From assembly GCF_019457515.1 (NCBI RefSeq), contig NZ_CP080421.1, positions 3,162,001 to 3,226,000 of the forward strand: 64,000 bases of DNA. Direction: 5' to 3'. The notes beneath the pieces are model-generated. The model was given only the letters and a program-made list of their open reading frames with translations, made no database searches and was not told the origin of the DNA. Positions 48,219 to 57,939 of this stretch are shown one piece after another. A program made the position numbers and the translations under genes. Each line of letters begins with the position of its first letter. Position 1 is the first letter of the stretch. Origin of the DNA: Shewanella mesophila (GTDB lineage Bacteria > Pseudomonadota > Gammaproteobacteria > Enterobacterales > Shewanellaceae).

Positions 48219-48250
48219 AAGCCGCTTAGAGAAATCTAAGCGGCTTTTTC
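48219..48250 (+). terminator. Rho-independent terminator of ileX
   Basis: A 12-bp perfect stem (AAGCCGCTTAGA at 48219-48230 with TCTAAGCGGCTT at 48235-48246, GAAA tetraloop) is followed by T residues. Confidence 0.95.
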
Positions 48251-48382
48251 ATGGCTAGAGTTTGCAATCTCGCCTCCTGTCCATATCCGGTAACAGATCA
48301 GTAAAAGATCACTGGTTACTCTAGAACACCGGCTCATCATCATTTCAAATGCCAAACAGTTTAAGCTTTAAGTAGATTAGCT

Positions 48383-49321
48383 TTATTCGTTTGAGGGTTC
48401 TATACGATCGCGACCATGTTCTTTAGCAAGATACAACTGTTTATCTGCGGCCTCAATTTCTCGCTCCCAGTCAGATGCATTATCAGGAATAATCGAGCTT
48501 ACTCCCGCACAGATAGTAACGTACTCGCTCACACCTGAATCCGAATGGGGTATATGCAGCTCCCTGACCGCATCAACGATCTGCTGTGCCAAGACTTTCG
48601 CCCCATTCATATCGGTATCGGGTAAAACACAGATAAACTCTTCACCGCCGTAACGCGCACAGAAGTCATAAGGTCGCCTAATGGTATTGGCTATAACCTG
48701 AGCAATACGAATCAGCGCTTTATCCCCTTCTGGGTGGCCATATATGTCGTTAAAACGTTTAAAGTAGTCGACGTCTAACATCAGTATCGATATGGGTGAG
48801 TGCAGGCGAATACTGTTACGCCAAGCTTCAGGCAGACGGCGTTCAACATGGTGGCGATTACCTATCCCAGTTAAACTATCCAGCATGACTAAGGATCGCA
48901 GAGTGTCCGTTTGTTTTTTCAGTAACAGTTGGTTTTCGACTCTAGCCTTTGTGATGGTGGTATTGATAGGCTTATGAATAAAATCGGCCGCGCCCATATC
49001 AAACCCCTTTGCTTCTATCTCTTCGTCATGATGAGCCGATACAAATATGATCGCGATATCCTTAGTTAAATTATCGGCTTTGAGTTGTTCGCAAACATCA
49101 AAACCAGACATGTAAGGCATCTCAATATCCAACAAAATAAGATCTGGCTTAAAGCTTCGGCAGAGCTCAATCGCTTTCTCACCACTTAAGGCGAATGCGA
49201 CTTCGTGTTGTCCCTTAAACAGCTGAGATAAGATGACGATGTTCACCTGCAAATCATCAACAAGCAAAATTCTTCCTCTACTATCTACTTCGAGTCCATA
49301 ACTTTGATTTTCTGACGCCAT
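48383..49321 (-). CDS. Response regulator diguanylate cyclase (REC-GGDEF)
   Basis: 312 residues. The receiver domain (about 17-130) has the phospho-acceptor D65 in LILLDIEMPYMSGFDVC. The GGDEF domain follows, with the active-site loop GGEEF at 225-229 and an intact inhibitory I-site RxxD at R216-D219, five residues before it, so c-di-GMP synthesis with product feedback is expected. Dimerisation through the phosphorylated receiver would activate it, as in WspR/PleD-like proteins. It lies 47 bp downstream of a large hybrid kinase on the same strand, the obvious candidate partner. The ATG at 49321 has only a modest ribosome site. Confidence 0.95.
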   Translation of the reverse strand: MASENQSYGLEVDSRGRILLVDDLQVNIVILSQLFKGQHEVAFALSGEKAIELCRSFKPDLILLDIEMPYMSGFDVCEQLKADNLTKDIAIIFVSAHHDEEIEAKGFDMGAADFIHKPINTTITKARVENQLLLKKQTDTLRSLVMLDSLTGIGNRHHVERRLPEAWRNSIRLHSPISILMLDVDYFKRFNDIYGHPEGDKALIRIAQVIANTIRRPYDFCARYGGEEFICVLPDTDMNGAKVLAQQIVDAVRELHIPHSDSGVSEYVTICAGVSSIIPDNASDWEREIEAADKQLYLAKEHGRDRIEPSNE

Positions 49322-49368
49322 CGAACCAACCTTAAACTTCTATAAGTTATGATGTTATTGTCGACTAA

Positions 49369-52300
49369 TCATCTATTGCAGGCTTGATCAAGCTGTTGCG
49401 CTAAATAGCATTTTATTAGCGCGACAATCCTCTGGTACGAAGGTACTATGTCATCATACAAGTTGATCAAGCTGTGTTTGTTGTGTGCTTTCGCTGCAGA
49501 TTCTAAGTCGGATAGTTTTACTTGTAACTCTACCGCACCAATACTGCTTGATAGCCCCTTTAATCCATGACTCAATTGACGCGCCTTTTCACAATCACCT
49601 AGTTCAATTGCCGCTTTTAGTTCGCCAATCTGTAATGGAGTGGAGTCTAGGTACATCTGACAAATTTCAATAAACAACGGAACATTATCCATCAATCGAG
49701 TAAGCGACTGGGTGATATTCCATACATCATCACTTACATCTAACTCATCACAGGCACTGTTATCAACTTCACTATCAAGACTATCAATTTGCATATCCAC
49801 ACTATAACTATCAGCACTAATGTTAAAACCGTCAAATTGCAAACCTATCTCATTGTTGATAGTGGGAAGTTTTTTCGGGAAATATCCAGAAACAACCCAA
49901 TTGAACACTTTTTCTTGTAACTCCTCCGCCACAATGGGCTTAGTGACGTAATCATTCATACCCAAGTTAATGCATTTTTCGCGCTCTCCCATCATGGCGC
50001 TAGCGGTCATAGCGATAATTGGCGTCGAAATATACTGGTCTCCGGCCTTACCTTGACGAATCTCTCTAGTACACTGATAACCATCCATGATCGGCATTTG
50101 GCAATCCATTAAAATACAATCGATTGGCTTGTTGTCTTCAGCACAACTCATTAATACGTCTATTGCCTCTTGGCCATTTTCAGCTTTTACAAACACAAGG
50201 GGCAATGTCGATAACACGCCTATTGCGACCTCTATATTGATGTTATTGTCATCGACAAGCAAAACCCTTGCACCTGCAACCTTATTCAATGCAAACTTAT
50301 CTAATGTAAGCTGAGTACGACTCGCATCAAACTCGCTATGATGATAATAACTAGAGTCAGGCAGTTGCTCCTCCTCTTCGCCAAACACCTTAATTAACTC
50401 AGACATCAGTAAAGGATTATTTATTAATGTCACCTCGACATGAGTTACTCTCAATGGAGGCTCTCCACTTCTCTGAAAAATCAGTACCTTTGGAGGATTA
50501 AATCTAGATACGAGTTCGGTCCACCTATTATCTAACTCGGCGAGCAGTGGATCTTGTTGTTCAATGATAATGACATCGGGAAGTGATTCTGGGCAACTTT
50601 GACTATCAATAAGCCAATCCAATAATGATTGCACCGAAACCACCTCCCCACCTAATGCCATTAACGCTCTCTCGATACATACCAACTGTGGTGGCTTTGC
50701 CACCCTTAAAGCACATCTATATCCCGCTAACACAGGAGGCAAAGAAGTTAGCCTGTAATCTCCCTCTTTAAGATTCATGGTAAAAGTAAAAGTACTACCA
50801 ACACCCTTTTCCGATTCAAAACTGATACTGCCATTCAGTAGCTCACTTAACTGCTTACATATCGATAACCCAAGCCCTGTTCCACCATATTTGGATGAAA
50901 TACTCATGGTTTCCTGAGTAAATGCCTGAAAAAGTTTGTTGTGGTTTTCAGCTGCAATTCCAACCCCGCTATCAGAAACATGACACGTAAACTGCATCTC
51001 TCCTGTATTTGTAAGCAGGTTAGTAACGCTCACCTTAATCATCCCTTCCTCGGTGAACTTAATGGCATTATTAATTAAATTGGCCAAAATTTGTGACACT
51101 CTATGCATGTCACTGACGATCGAAATACAATTTAAATCAACCAGGTCAATAATAAAATCCAGCCCTTCTCCCTGTGCTTTAACAGCCATACTGCTGCACA
51201 AGCTTTCAACTAAATGACGCGGGTTGAATGGCTGGATATTAAGCTCTAACTTACCAGCTTCTATCTTAGAAAGATCCAACACATCATTAATGAGTATCGC
51301 TAGCGCATTGACGCTAACCTCTGTCATATTCAAGTAACGAGATTGACTAGCGGTCAAGGGCTCTCGCCTTAGCAAATTTAAGGTACCGACAATACCGTTA
51401 AGAGGAGTTCTCATCTCATGGCTTATATTTGAAATAAAAGCACTTTTAACATGGCTTGCCCGCTCTAGCTCTGCGGTTCTAATCGCGACCTTTTTCTCTA
51501 ATTCTGTGTTGATTGATTGTATTTTTTGAGCGGCACGCTTTTCAATCGTGATATCGCTAATGATCACTGCGCCCCCACAGCTCTGATGATGTTCATTAGT
51601 AATCGATGACAGAAAAACCGATAGATATAATTGTGTTCCATTACCCTGCTTAAAAGAGGTTTCAAGACATAGTGACCTACCATCGCAGTGTAACTTGTCA
51701 ACGAGTTCTGCGAGATCAACCTCCTCCAATAGTGATAAATCACTAAGCATTCTACCTATGGCATACTTGGCATCATAGCCAAAAAGCAGCTGAGCAGAAC
51801 GGTTCCAACTGGTAATTCGACCTATGGTTGAAACCGATATAATCGCATCTTTTGAGCTACCAATAATTGCCGAGGATTGTGCTCTTGCGGCAGCAAGAGC
51901 ATGGCTGTTTTTCGCATTGCGATGAACAATGGTTACCACAAAAGCGAAGAGTAAAGATAGGGCTAACATAAATGAGTAAACGCTAAAGCGTCTAGACATC
52001 ATAATCTGATCAATGTTGTTTTTTGAGATAAGCAAAATCGCTTGCAATTGACCATTTTGACTATAACTAGAAAGCGTTACATCGTCTCTAAAAATATAAT
52101 ATGGCTTGTTATCCGTATATTTATCAATTGCTTTATGAAAATCCTCCTCAACCTCATCAACGATAAAATAACGCTTATCCCATCGCTGTTCAGGCGCTAA
52201 GTCTCGGCTAAACTGCGCCCCCTTATCTGGATGTACCAAGAAAAATCCATCATGATCGAGCAATATAAATTGATAGGGAGACGGGATCATCATTTCGAAG

Positions 52301-52983
52301 GAGTGCAGTAATTGCTCAACATTAATATTTGCAATCATAAAACCAAAGCGCTTACCTGACTCGTCAAAAATCGCAATTGATAGCCTCAACATTGGTCGAT
52401 GAGGATACTCGATTCGGCCAAACTCTCTATTAAGCGAGATAGCCGAAGTGTAAACCTCATTAGGGTGAAGCTTTACACTCGTAGCAAAATAATCCCGATG
52501 ACTTTTATTTTGTAAATTAGGATCATCAATGACTTGTACTAGGTTCGCACGCCGATCAACACGCACGATCTCGTTACCATCAAGCGATACTATTCGTAAT
52601 TGTTCATACTCACTGTTGTTATCTAAAAAAGACTCGAAAATAATTTCCAATCGCTTGCGCCATAATAAATAGCTACTACTATCAACAGGATCGACACCAT
52701 GATTATTTTTAGCACGAGTTAAACCAGAAACAGGAGGGGTTGAATACAAAAATCGTAAATTATCTAAATATCGAGATAAATGCTCCTGTATTTGATGATC
52801 AATTTGGCCACTTACATCAGATAAGTTTGAATGCACCTCGCTAACAATAGAGCGAGTTAGCCGAGATTCGAAACTGACAACGGCAACAGTAGCGACAACA
52901 AATAGAACAATAAATGAAAGAGTTAATAGTGAGCCGCCTAATCTATTAAACATATAAGCAAGACTGTTTTTTTTAGTTACCAT
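49369..52983 (-). CDS. Hybrid sensor histidine kinase with HPt domain (unorthodox phosphorelay)
   Basis: 1204 residues. TM1 at about 12-36 and TM2 near 330-353 enclose a ~290-residue periplasmic sensor with CACHE-like features (LRLSIAIFDESGKRFGFMIANINVEQLL). Then come a PAS domain (about 365-490), HisKA with phospho-acceptor H522 (SHEMRTPLNGI), HATPase with N and G boxes (NLINNAIKFTEEG, GTGLGLSIC), a degenerate receiver-like region (about 765-870), a true receiver with D960 (LMDCQMPIMDGYQC) and a C-terminal HPt with H1139 (LSHGLKGLSSSIGA). A His-Asp-His relay is therefore complete. The ligand is unknown. It is upstream of the REC-GGDEF gene and divergent from the REC-PAS-GGDEF-EAL gene. Confidence 0.95.
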   Translation of the reverse strand: MVTKKNSLAYMFNRLGGSLLTLSFIVLFVVATVAVVSFESRLTRSIVSEVHSNLSDVSGQIDHQIQEHLSRYLDNLRFLYSTPPVSGLTRAKNNHGVDPVDSSSYLLWRKRLEIIFESFLDNNSEYEQLRIVSLDGNEIVRVDRRANLVQVIDDPNLQNKSHRDYFATSVKLHPNEVYTSAISLNREFGRIEYPHRPMLRLSIAIFDESGKRFGFMIANINVEQLLHSFEMMIPSPYQFILLDHDGFFLVHPDKGAQFSRDLAPEQRWDKRYFIVDEVEEDFHKAIDKYTDNKPYYIFRDDVTLSSYSQNGQLQAILLISKNNIDQIMMSRRFSVYSFMLALSLLFAFVVTIVHRNAKNSHALAAARAQSSAIIGSSKDAIISVSTIGRITSWNRSAQLLFGYDAKYAIGRMLSDLSLLEEVDLAELVDKLHCDGRSLCLETSFKQGNGTQLYLSVFLSSITNEHHQSCGGAVIISDITIEKRAAQKIQSINTELEKKVAIRTAELERASHVKSAFISNISHEMRTPLNGIVGTLNLLRREPLTASQSRYLNMTEVSVNALAILINDVLDLSKIEAGKLELNIQPFNPRHLVESLCSSMAVKAQGEGLDFIIDLVDLNCISIVSDMHRVSQILANLINNAIKFTEEGMIKVSVTNLLTNTGEMQFTCHVSDSGVGIAAENHNKLFQAFTQETMSISSKYGGTGLGLSICKQLSELLNGSISFESEKGVGSTFTFTMNLKEGDYRLTSLPPVLAGYRCALRVAKPPQLVCIERALMALGGEVVSVQSLLDWLIDSQSCPESLPDVIIIEQQDPLLAELDNRWTELVSRFNPPKVLIFQRSGEPPLRVTHVEVTLINNPLLMSELIKVFGEEEEQLPDSSYYHHSEFDASRTQLTLDKFALNKVAGARVLLVDDNNINIEVAIGVLSTLPLVFVKAENGQEAIDVLMSCAEDNKPIDCILMDCQMPIMDGYQCTREIRQGKAGDQYISTPIIAMTASAMMGEREKCINLGMNDYVTKPIVAEELQEKVFNWVVSGYFPKKLPTINNEIGLQFDGFNISADSYSVDMQIDSLDSEVDNSACDELDVSDDVWNITQSLTRLMDNVPLFIEICQMYLDSTPLQIGELKAAIELGDCEKARQLSHGLKGLSSSIGAVELQVKLSDLESAAKAHNKHSLINLYDDIVPSYQRIVALIKCYLAQQLDQACNR

Positions 52984-53146
52984 CCTTGTAACTCCTTAGT
53001 ATCACCCGTAAGTAGTGCCTTTGGACTTTACTTTATTCAAGTTCAAATATTTAGACTTAACAATATTTTCTAACCATCACACTAAGCAAAGTTAATCGAA
53101 TAAGCTAAACTGATCATTGACGCACGATATGAAAGGGAGTTCGTAA

Positions 53147-55600
53147 ATGCTTTTCAATAATGACGTTGAATCTCGTCAGAAAATTTTGGTTGTCGATGAT
53201 GATCCCACCAACTTACATTTATTAAAAACAGCACTTAGCGACTTAGCACTGATACTGTGCAGCTCGGGTGGACTAGACGCCTTAGAACTCGCCTCAAGAG
53301 AACAACCTTCAATTATTCTGCTAGATATAGAAATGCCAGAGATGAACGGTTTTGAGATATGCACTAAGTTAAAAAACAATCCAAAAACCTGTAATATCGC
53401 GGTCATTTTTGTCACCGCACACAATGAAAGTACATTCGAATACAAATCGTTAGAGCATGGTGGAATCGACTTTATCGGTAAACCCATCGATATCTCTTTA
53501 TGCCGCCTAAGAGTGAAAAATCACTTAACACTCAAACAACATGAAGCGGCATTGATTGAAGCAAAGAAGGATATGCAAGCACTGGTCAATCAAGTACCAG
53601 CCTACATCTCTTACTGGTCAGAAGACTTGAACAATCTTTTTAACAACGACTATAACGGAAAATGGTTAAATCTTCCCCATACCGCGACAGTGACTAAGCA
53701 TGCATCTGAAATTCTGCCCGCCAATCTTTATTTCGCAATTATGGAGCGTCTTGAATTAGACCAACTACACCATGAATTCGAAATAAAATTTGCCAATAAT
53801 CTTCACCAAATCACCTATGCACAAGTGCACTTAACCATGGCGAAGTCGGGGACTAAATTCGCAGGCCTACTCTTGACCATGACGGATATCAGCTCGATAA
53901 AACAGGCAAAAAAACAACTCAACGTCGAAAATAACCGCCTGAGAATTATGCTCAACTCTATTGGCGATGCAGTTATCGCAACAGACAAGTTGGCACAAAT
54001 CACATTTATGAACCCCATTGCAGAGCGGCTAACGGGTTGGGTAAACCGCGATGCTATGGGATTACATATAGATGAAGTGATGAATCTATGTGACGCAAGC
54101 ACAAAATATAAAGGCCAAAACCCGGTAACCATAGCCCTGAAAGAGAAGCGCACCGTAGGTATGGCACTCAACTGCCAGTTAACCAGCCAAGATGGCACAG
54201 TATATCGAGTAGAAGACTCAGCGTCTCCAATCAAAGATGATGAAGGAAATATCACGGGAGCAATCATAGTCTTTCATGACTGCAGTGAATCAGTGGCTAT
54301 GGCGGTTAAAATGAGCCACCTAGCAAACCATGATCAGCTAACCGACCTGCCTAATCGCATTTTACTCCATGATAGAGTCACTCATGCTTGTAATGTCGCT
54401 CGAGCCCACAATAAGCTAGTCGCATTACTGCTGATTGATATAGACCACTTTAAATATGTAAATGACTCATTCGGTCACGCTCATGGCGACCTTATTATTA
54501 AATTGGTCGCTAAACGATTACAGTCACTCATTGACCCTAATGCCACATTAGCAAGAGTCGGAGGGGATGAATTTGTATTACTGCTGCCTCACATCAAATC
54601 AGCCAGCCAAATCGATACCATCGCAAATGACATAGTCCAAAGCACTCGAACGCCATTTAGAATAAAAGGTAATGAACACACGCTATCGGTGAGTATCGGC
54701 ATCAGTATCTTCCCAACAGACGCCACCAGATGCGAAGAGATGATGACCCATGCAGATGCGTCAATGTACCGTGCCAAAGATTTAGGTAGAAACCGTTTTT
54801 GCTATTTTTCTCAGGAGCTAGAGAATCAATTGGTAAAACGTAATCTGCTGATAACACAACTACGAACAGCTATCGATACCGAAGCAATTGAGGTGTATTT
54901 CCAGCCAAAACTAGACCTACAGACCATGGAAATTGTTGGCGCAGAAGCCCTCGCTCGGCTGAGTACCCCAGATGGACAAATGATTTCGCCGTTAGACTTT
55001 ATTCCTTTAGCCGAGGAAGTTGGCTTTATTCACGAATTGGGAAAAATCATATTGCTCAAAAGCTGTGCCGTCGCAAAAAGGTGGAACGACGAAGGTCATG
55101 ATTTACGCATCGCCGTCAATATCGCAGCCAAACAATTTACCAACCCCAATTTTTGTGAAACAGTAACCAACGCGTTAGAATTGACTGGGCTAAGAAGTAA
55201 GTACTTAGAACTCGAAGTGACAGAAAGTGCTTTAATGCATGATTTTGATGAAGCCTTAAGTATTCTCAATACCCTGTCTTCGATCGGTTTAACTATTGCC
55301 ATCGATGATTTCGGCACAGGTTATTCTAGCCTGTCCTACCTGAAGTATTTCCCAGTTAACACGCTAAAAATAGATCAATCATTCGTTAAAGATATGTTTG
55401 TCGATGAGCAGAGTCTAGATATCGTCAAGGCGGTGGTGAATCTCGGTAAATCATTGAATCTTACATTAGTCGCCGAAGGGATAGAAAGCCAGCAGCAGCT
55501 AGAACAACTTCAGAGCTTAACGTGCGAACAAGGGCAAGGCTACCTATTTAGTAAACCGTTACTCTTAGAACAGTTTAATCTACTGTTACAAAAACAATAA
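53147..55600 (+). CDS. Receiver-PAS-GGDEF-EAL c-di-GMP signalling protein
   Basis: 817 residues. The receiver domain carries D60 (SIILLDIEMPEMNGFE). Two PAS-like regions follow (about 140-250 and 265-390, the second with NSIGDAVIATDKLAQITFMNPIAE). The GGDEF motif is intact at 472-476 but has no RxxD I-site before it. The EAL domain has the signature E600-A-L-A-R, ELEVTESAL and DDFGTGYSSLSYLKYFP, all as in active phosphodiesterases. Either synthesis or breakdown of c-di-GMP is possible; the complete EAL favours hydrolysis. GGGAG precedes the ATG. It is divergent from the hybrid kinase across 163 bp, suggesting a shared regulon. Confidence 0.95.
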   Translation: MLFNNDVESRQKILVVDDDPTNLHLLKTALSDLALILCSSGGLDALELASREQPSIILLDIEMPEMNGFEICTKLKNNPKTCNIAVIFVTAHNESTFEYKSLEHGGIDFIGKPIDISLCRLRVKNHLTLKQHEAALIEAKKDMQALVNQVPAYISYWSEDLNNLFNNDYNGKWLNLPHTATVTKHASEILPANLYFAIMERLELDQLHHEFEIKFANNLHQITYAQVHLTMAKSGTKFAGLLLTMTDISSIKQAKKQLNVENNRLRIMLNSIGDAVIATDKLAQITFMNPIAERLTGWVNRDAMGLHIDEVMNLCDASTKYKGQNPVTIALKEKRTVGMALNCQLTSQDGTVYRVEDSASPIKDDEGNITGAIIVFHDCSESVAMAVKMSHLANHDQLTDLPNRILLHDRVTHACNVARAHNKLVALLLIDIDHFKYVNDSFGHAHGDLIIKLVAKRLQSLIDPNATLARVGGDEFVLLLPHIKSASQIDTIANDIVQSTRTPFRIKGNEHTLSVSIGISIFPTDATRCEEMMTHADASMYRAKDLGRNRFCYFSQELENQLVKRNLLITQLRTAIDTEAIEVYFQPKLDLQTMEIVGAEALARLSTPDGQMISPLDFIPLAEEVGFIHELGKIILLKSCAVAKRWNDEGHDLRIAVNIAAKQFTNPNFCETVTNALELTGLRSKYLELEVTESALMHDFDEALSILNTLSSIGLTIAIDDFGTGYSSLSYLKYFPVNTLKIDQSFVKDMFVDEQSLDIVKAVVNLGKSLNLTLVAEGIESQQQLEQLQSLTCEQGQGYLFSKPLLLEQFNLLLQKQ

Positions 55601-55673
55601 CCCCCCCCAATTCCCCAATATTAAGTTGATATTCATATAGTCATCGGGACTTTGTGAATAAACATAGCGCAAC

Positions 55674-55698
55674 AAAAAACCCGCCGAAGCGGGCTTTA
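55674..55698 (-). terminator. Terminator after puuB (end of the putrescine operon)
   Basis: Stem CCCGC (55680-55684) with GCGGG (55689-55693), CGAA loop. On the minus strand the hairpin is followed by a T6 run. It may also stop transcripts from the convergent REC-PAS-GGDEF-EAL gene. Confidence 0.85.
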
Positions 55699-55721
55699 AT
55701 TAGATCTGACTAGGCTTTAAA

Positions 55722-57008
55722 TTAAATTCCTAATCTATCACGCATGGTGTAATACCAGGCTCCGATAGCAGAAAATGGCACTTGAAGTAGATGCCCACCA
55801 GGGAAAGGATAGTGTGGTAAGCCAGCAAACGCATCAAAGCGCTTCGCTTGACCATTAATCGTCTCAGCTAATATCTGCCCAGCAAGGTGAGTGTAAGTCA
55901 CACCATGACCACTACATCCTTGAGAATAGTAGATATTTTTACCAATACGTCCGACCTGAGGAAGACGAGAAAGGGTCAACAAAAAGTTACCCGTCCAGGT
56001 AAAGTCAATTTTCACATCTTTAAGCTGCGGAAAGGTTTCCAGCATCTTAGGGCGAATAATCGCCTCAATATCAGCTGGATCTCTTGCCCCATAAACGACC
56101 CCGCCACCATAGATAAGACGCTTGTCGCCTGACAATCTAAAGTAGTCGAGTAAATAGTTACAATCCTCAACACAGTAATCTTGTGGTAGTAACGACTTAG
56201 CTAATGCCTCATCTAAAGGCTCTGTAGTGATCACTTGTGTGCCACACGGCATTGATTTGGCCTGTAACTCAGGCATCAAACCATTGAGATAGGCGTTACC
56301 AGCGACAATAACAAACTTACACTTAACCGATCCCTCTTTGGTATGCACCACAGGACTTTCACCTTGATCCACTTTAACCACGGCCGAATCTTCAAAAATT
56401 TGTCCACCTAAAGACTCAACGGCATCCGCTTCACCCAAGGCTAAGTTAAGCGGATGAATATGGCCGCCACTCTTGTCTAACAAACCGCCCACATAGCGCT
56501 CTGAAGCGACAACATTCCGAATACCTGACTCATCAAGCAGCTCTAGATGCCCCATATGACCATGCTTTTCCCACAAGGCTTTTTGTGACTCGAGATGCCC
56601 CATCTGCTTTGGGTTAAGTGCGGCAAATACACCGCCGTCTTTAAGGTCACATTGAATATTATATTTAGCCACTAGATGCTTGATGATACGGCCGCCCTCG
56701 AACGCCATCTCGCCGAAAAGTTTACCCTTTTCGACACCAACGGTTTTTTCGATAGTATCGATATCGCGGCTGAAACTATTAACAATTTGTCCGCCATTAC
56801 GGCCCGATGCACCAAAACCGACACGAGCGGCTTCCAGTACGGTAACTTTGAACCCTGCTTCCAGTAGATGAATGGCCGACGATAGCCCAGTATATCCAGC
56901 ACCAATGATGCAAACATCGGTTTCAATGTTATCGGCTAATTTTGTGCGTAACTGCTTGGTATTGGCAGACGCGGCGTAATAGGAGTTCGCGTGAGGTGTA
57001 CAGTTCAT
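55722..57008 (-). CDS. puuB: Gamma-glutamylputrescine oxidase (PuuB-like FAD oxidoreductase)
   Basis: 428 residues, close to E. coli PuuB (426). A DAO-type FAD domain begins at about residue 30 with the dinucleotide motif CIIGAGYTGLSSAIHLLEAG. The block ASGRNGGQIVNSFSRD is typical of this subgroup. It oxidises gamma-glutamylputrescine to gamma-glutamyl-gamma-aminobutyraldehyde in putrescine catabolism. The start at 57008 (ATG, AGGTGG upstream) is preferred over the in-frame GTG three codons earlier. It is the last gene of the puuA-potFFGHI-puuB run; a related polyamine or amino-acid oxidase remains possible. Confidence 0.85.
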   Translation of the reverse strand: MNCTPHANSYYAASANTKQLRTKLADNIETDVCIIGAGYTGLSSAIHLLEAGFKVTVLEAARVGFGASGRNGGQIVNSFSRDIDTIEKTVGVEKGKLFGEMAFEGGRIIKHLVAKYNIQCDLKDGGVFAALNPKQMGHLESQKALWEKHGHMGHLELLDESGIRNVVASERYVGGLLDKSGGHIHPLNLALGEADAVESLGGQIFEDSAVVKVDQGESPVVHTKEGSVKCKFVIVAGNAYLNGLMPELQAKSMPCGTQVITTEPLDEALAKSLLPQDYCVEDCNYLLDYFRLSGDKRLIYGGGVVYGARDPADIEAIIRPKMLETFPQLKDVKIDFTWTGNFLLTLSRLPQVGRIGKNIYYSQGCSGHGVTYTHLAGQILAETINGQAKRFDAFAGLPHYPFPGGHLLQVPFSAIGAWYYTMRDRLGI

Positions 57009-57111
57009 ATAAACCACCTGAATTTTATAAAAATTTTTCAGTTAGATTAGGCAGGCTACGCCGTGATCGGCTATAGCCTGTCACCAGAATTATTGATGAG
57101 TTATTGTGAGA

Positions 57112-57939
57112 TTAGTCGCTCGCCATTCTGCTGCGCTTATCTGCGCGGCGCGCCATATACCAAGAGATAAAGGCTATTAAAGACACCATCAAAATGATCA
57201 GCGTCGCTAGGGCATTAATCTTTGGCGATACGCCCATTCTCACAGAGGAGAACACCACCATAGGTAAGGTCGTTGCACCCGGTCCTGATGCAAAACTCGC
57301 AATCACCAGATCATCAAGCGATAAACTAAAGGACAATAACCAACCAGCGATCAGTGCTGGCGAGATCATAGGTACTGTGATGTAGAAAAAGGTCTTCAGT
57401 GGCGTTGCACCTAAATCTTGTGCAGCCTCCTCTATCGACATATCAAGCTCACGTAGACGCGATGACACGACAACGGCAACATAAGCGGCGCAGAAGGTTG
57501 AATGGGCAATCCATACCGTCAACATCCCTCGTTCTGCTGGCCAGCCAAATAGGTCTGCCATATGAACGAACAATAACAGTAGTGACAAGCCCGTAATTAC
57601 TTCTGGCATAACTAATGGCGCAGTGATCATATTCGACAGCGTCATCCGCCCCCAAGAGCGCGCGAAACGCGTCATCACAAATGCCGCCATAGTACCTAAG
57701 ATCACCGCCATCGTTGAGGCGAAGAACGCCACCTTTAAGCTGGTCCAAACTGCATCTAATATCTGCTCATCGCGAAACAACTCGCCATACCATTTAGCCG
57801 AAAATCCCCCCCAAACAGTAACCAATTTAGATTCGTTGAATGAGTAGAACACCAGAATAAACATTGGCGCGTACAGGAAAAACATCCCAGCCCAAAGCAT
57901 TATGGTAGAAAAACTGAGTTTTTTTAGTCTGTTATTCAT
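57112..57939 (-). CDS. potI: Putrescine ABC transporter permease PotI
   Basis: 275 residues, six membrane segments. The cytoplasmic EAA loop that contacts the ATPase is visible near 175-190 (MSIEEAAQDLGATPLKTFFYITVPM). The N terminus LSFSTIMLWAGMFFLYAPMFILVFYSFNESK matches PotI. With PotH it forms the channel of the PotFGHI putrescine importer. Its ATG overlaps the potH stop by four bases (ATGA), showing translational coupling. puuB begins about 100 bp downstream. Confidence 0.94.
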   Translation of the reverse strand: MNNRLKKLSFSTIMLWAGMFFLYAPMFILVFYSFNESKLVTVWGGFSAKWYGELFRDEQILDAVWTSLKVAFFASTMAVILGTMAAFVMTRFARSWGRMTLSNMITAPLVMPEVITGLSLLLLFVHMADLFGWPAERGMLTVWIAHSTFCAAYVAVVVSSRLRELDMSIEEAAQDLGATPLKTFFYITVPMISPALIAGWLLSFSLSLDDLVIASFASGPGATTLPMVVFSSVRMGVSPKINALATLIILMVSLIAFISWYMARRADKRSRMASD

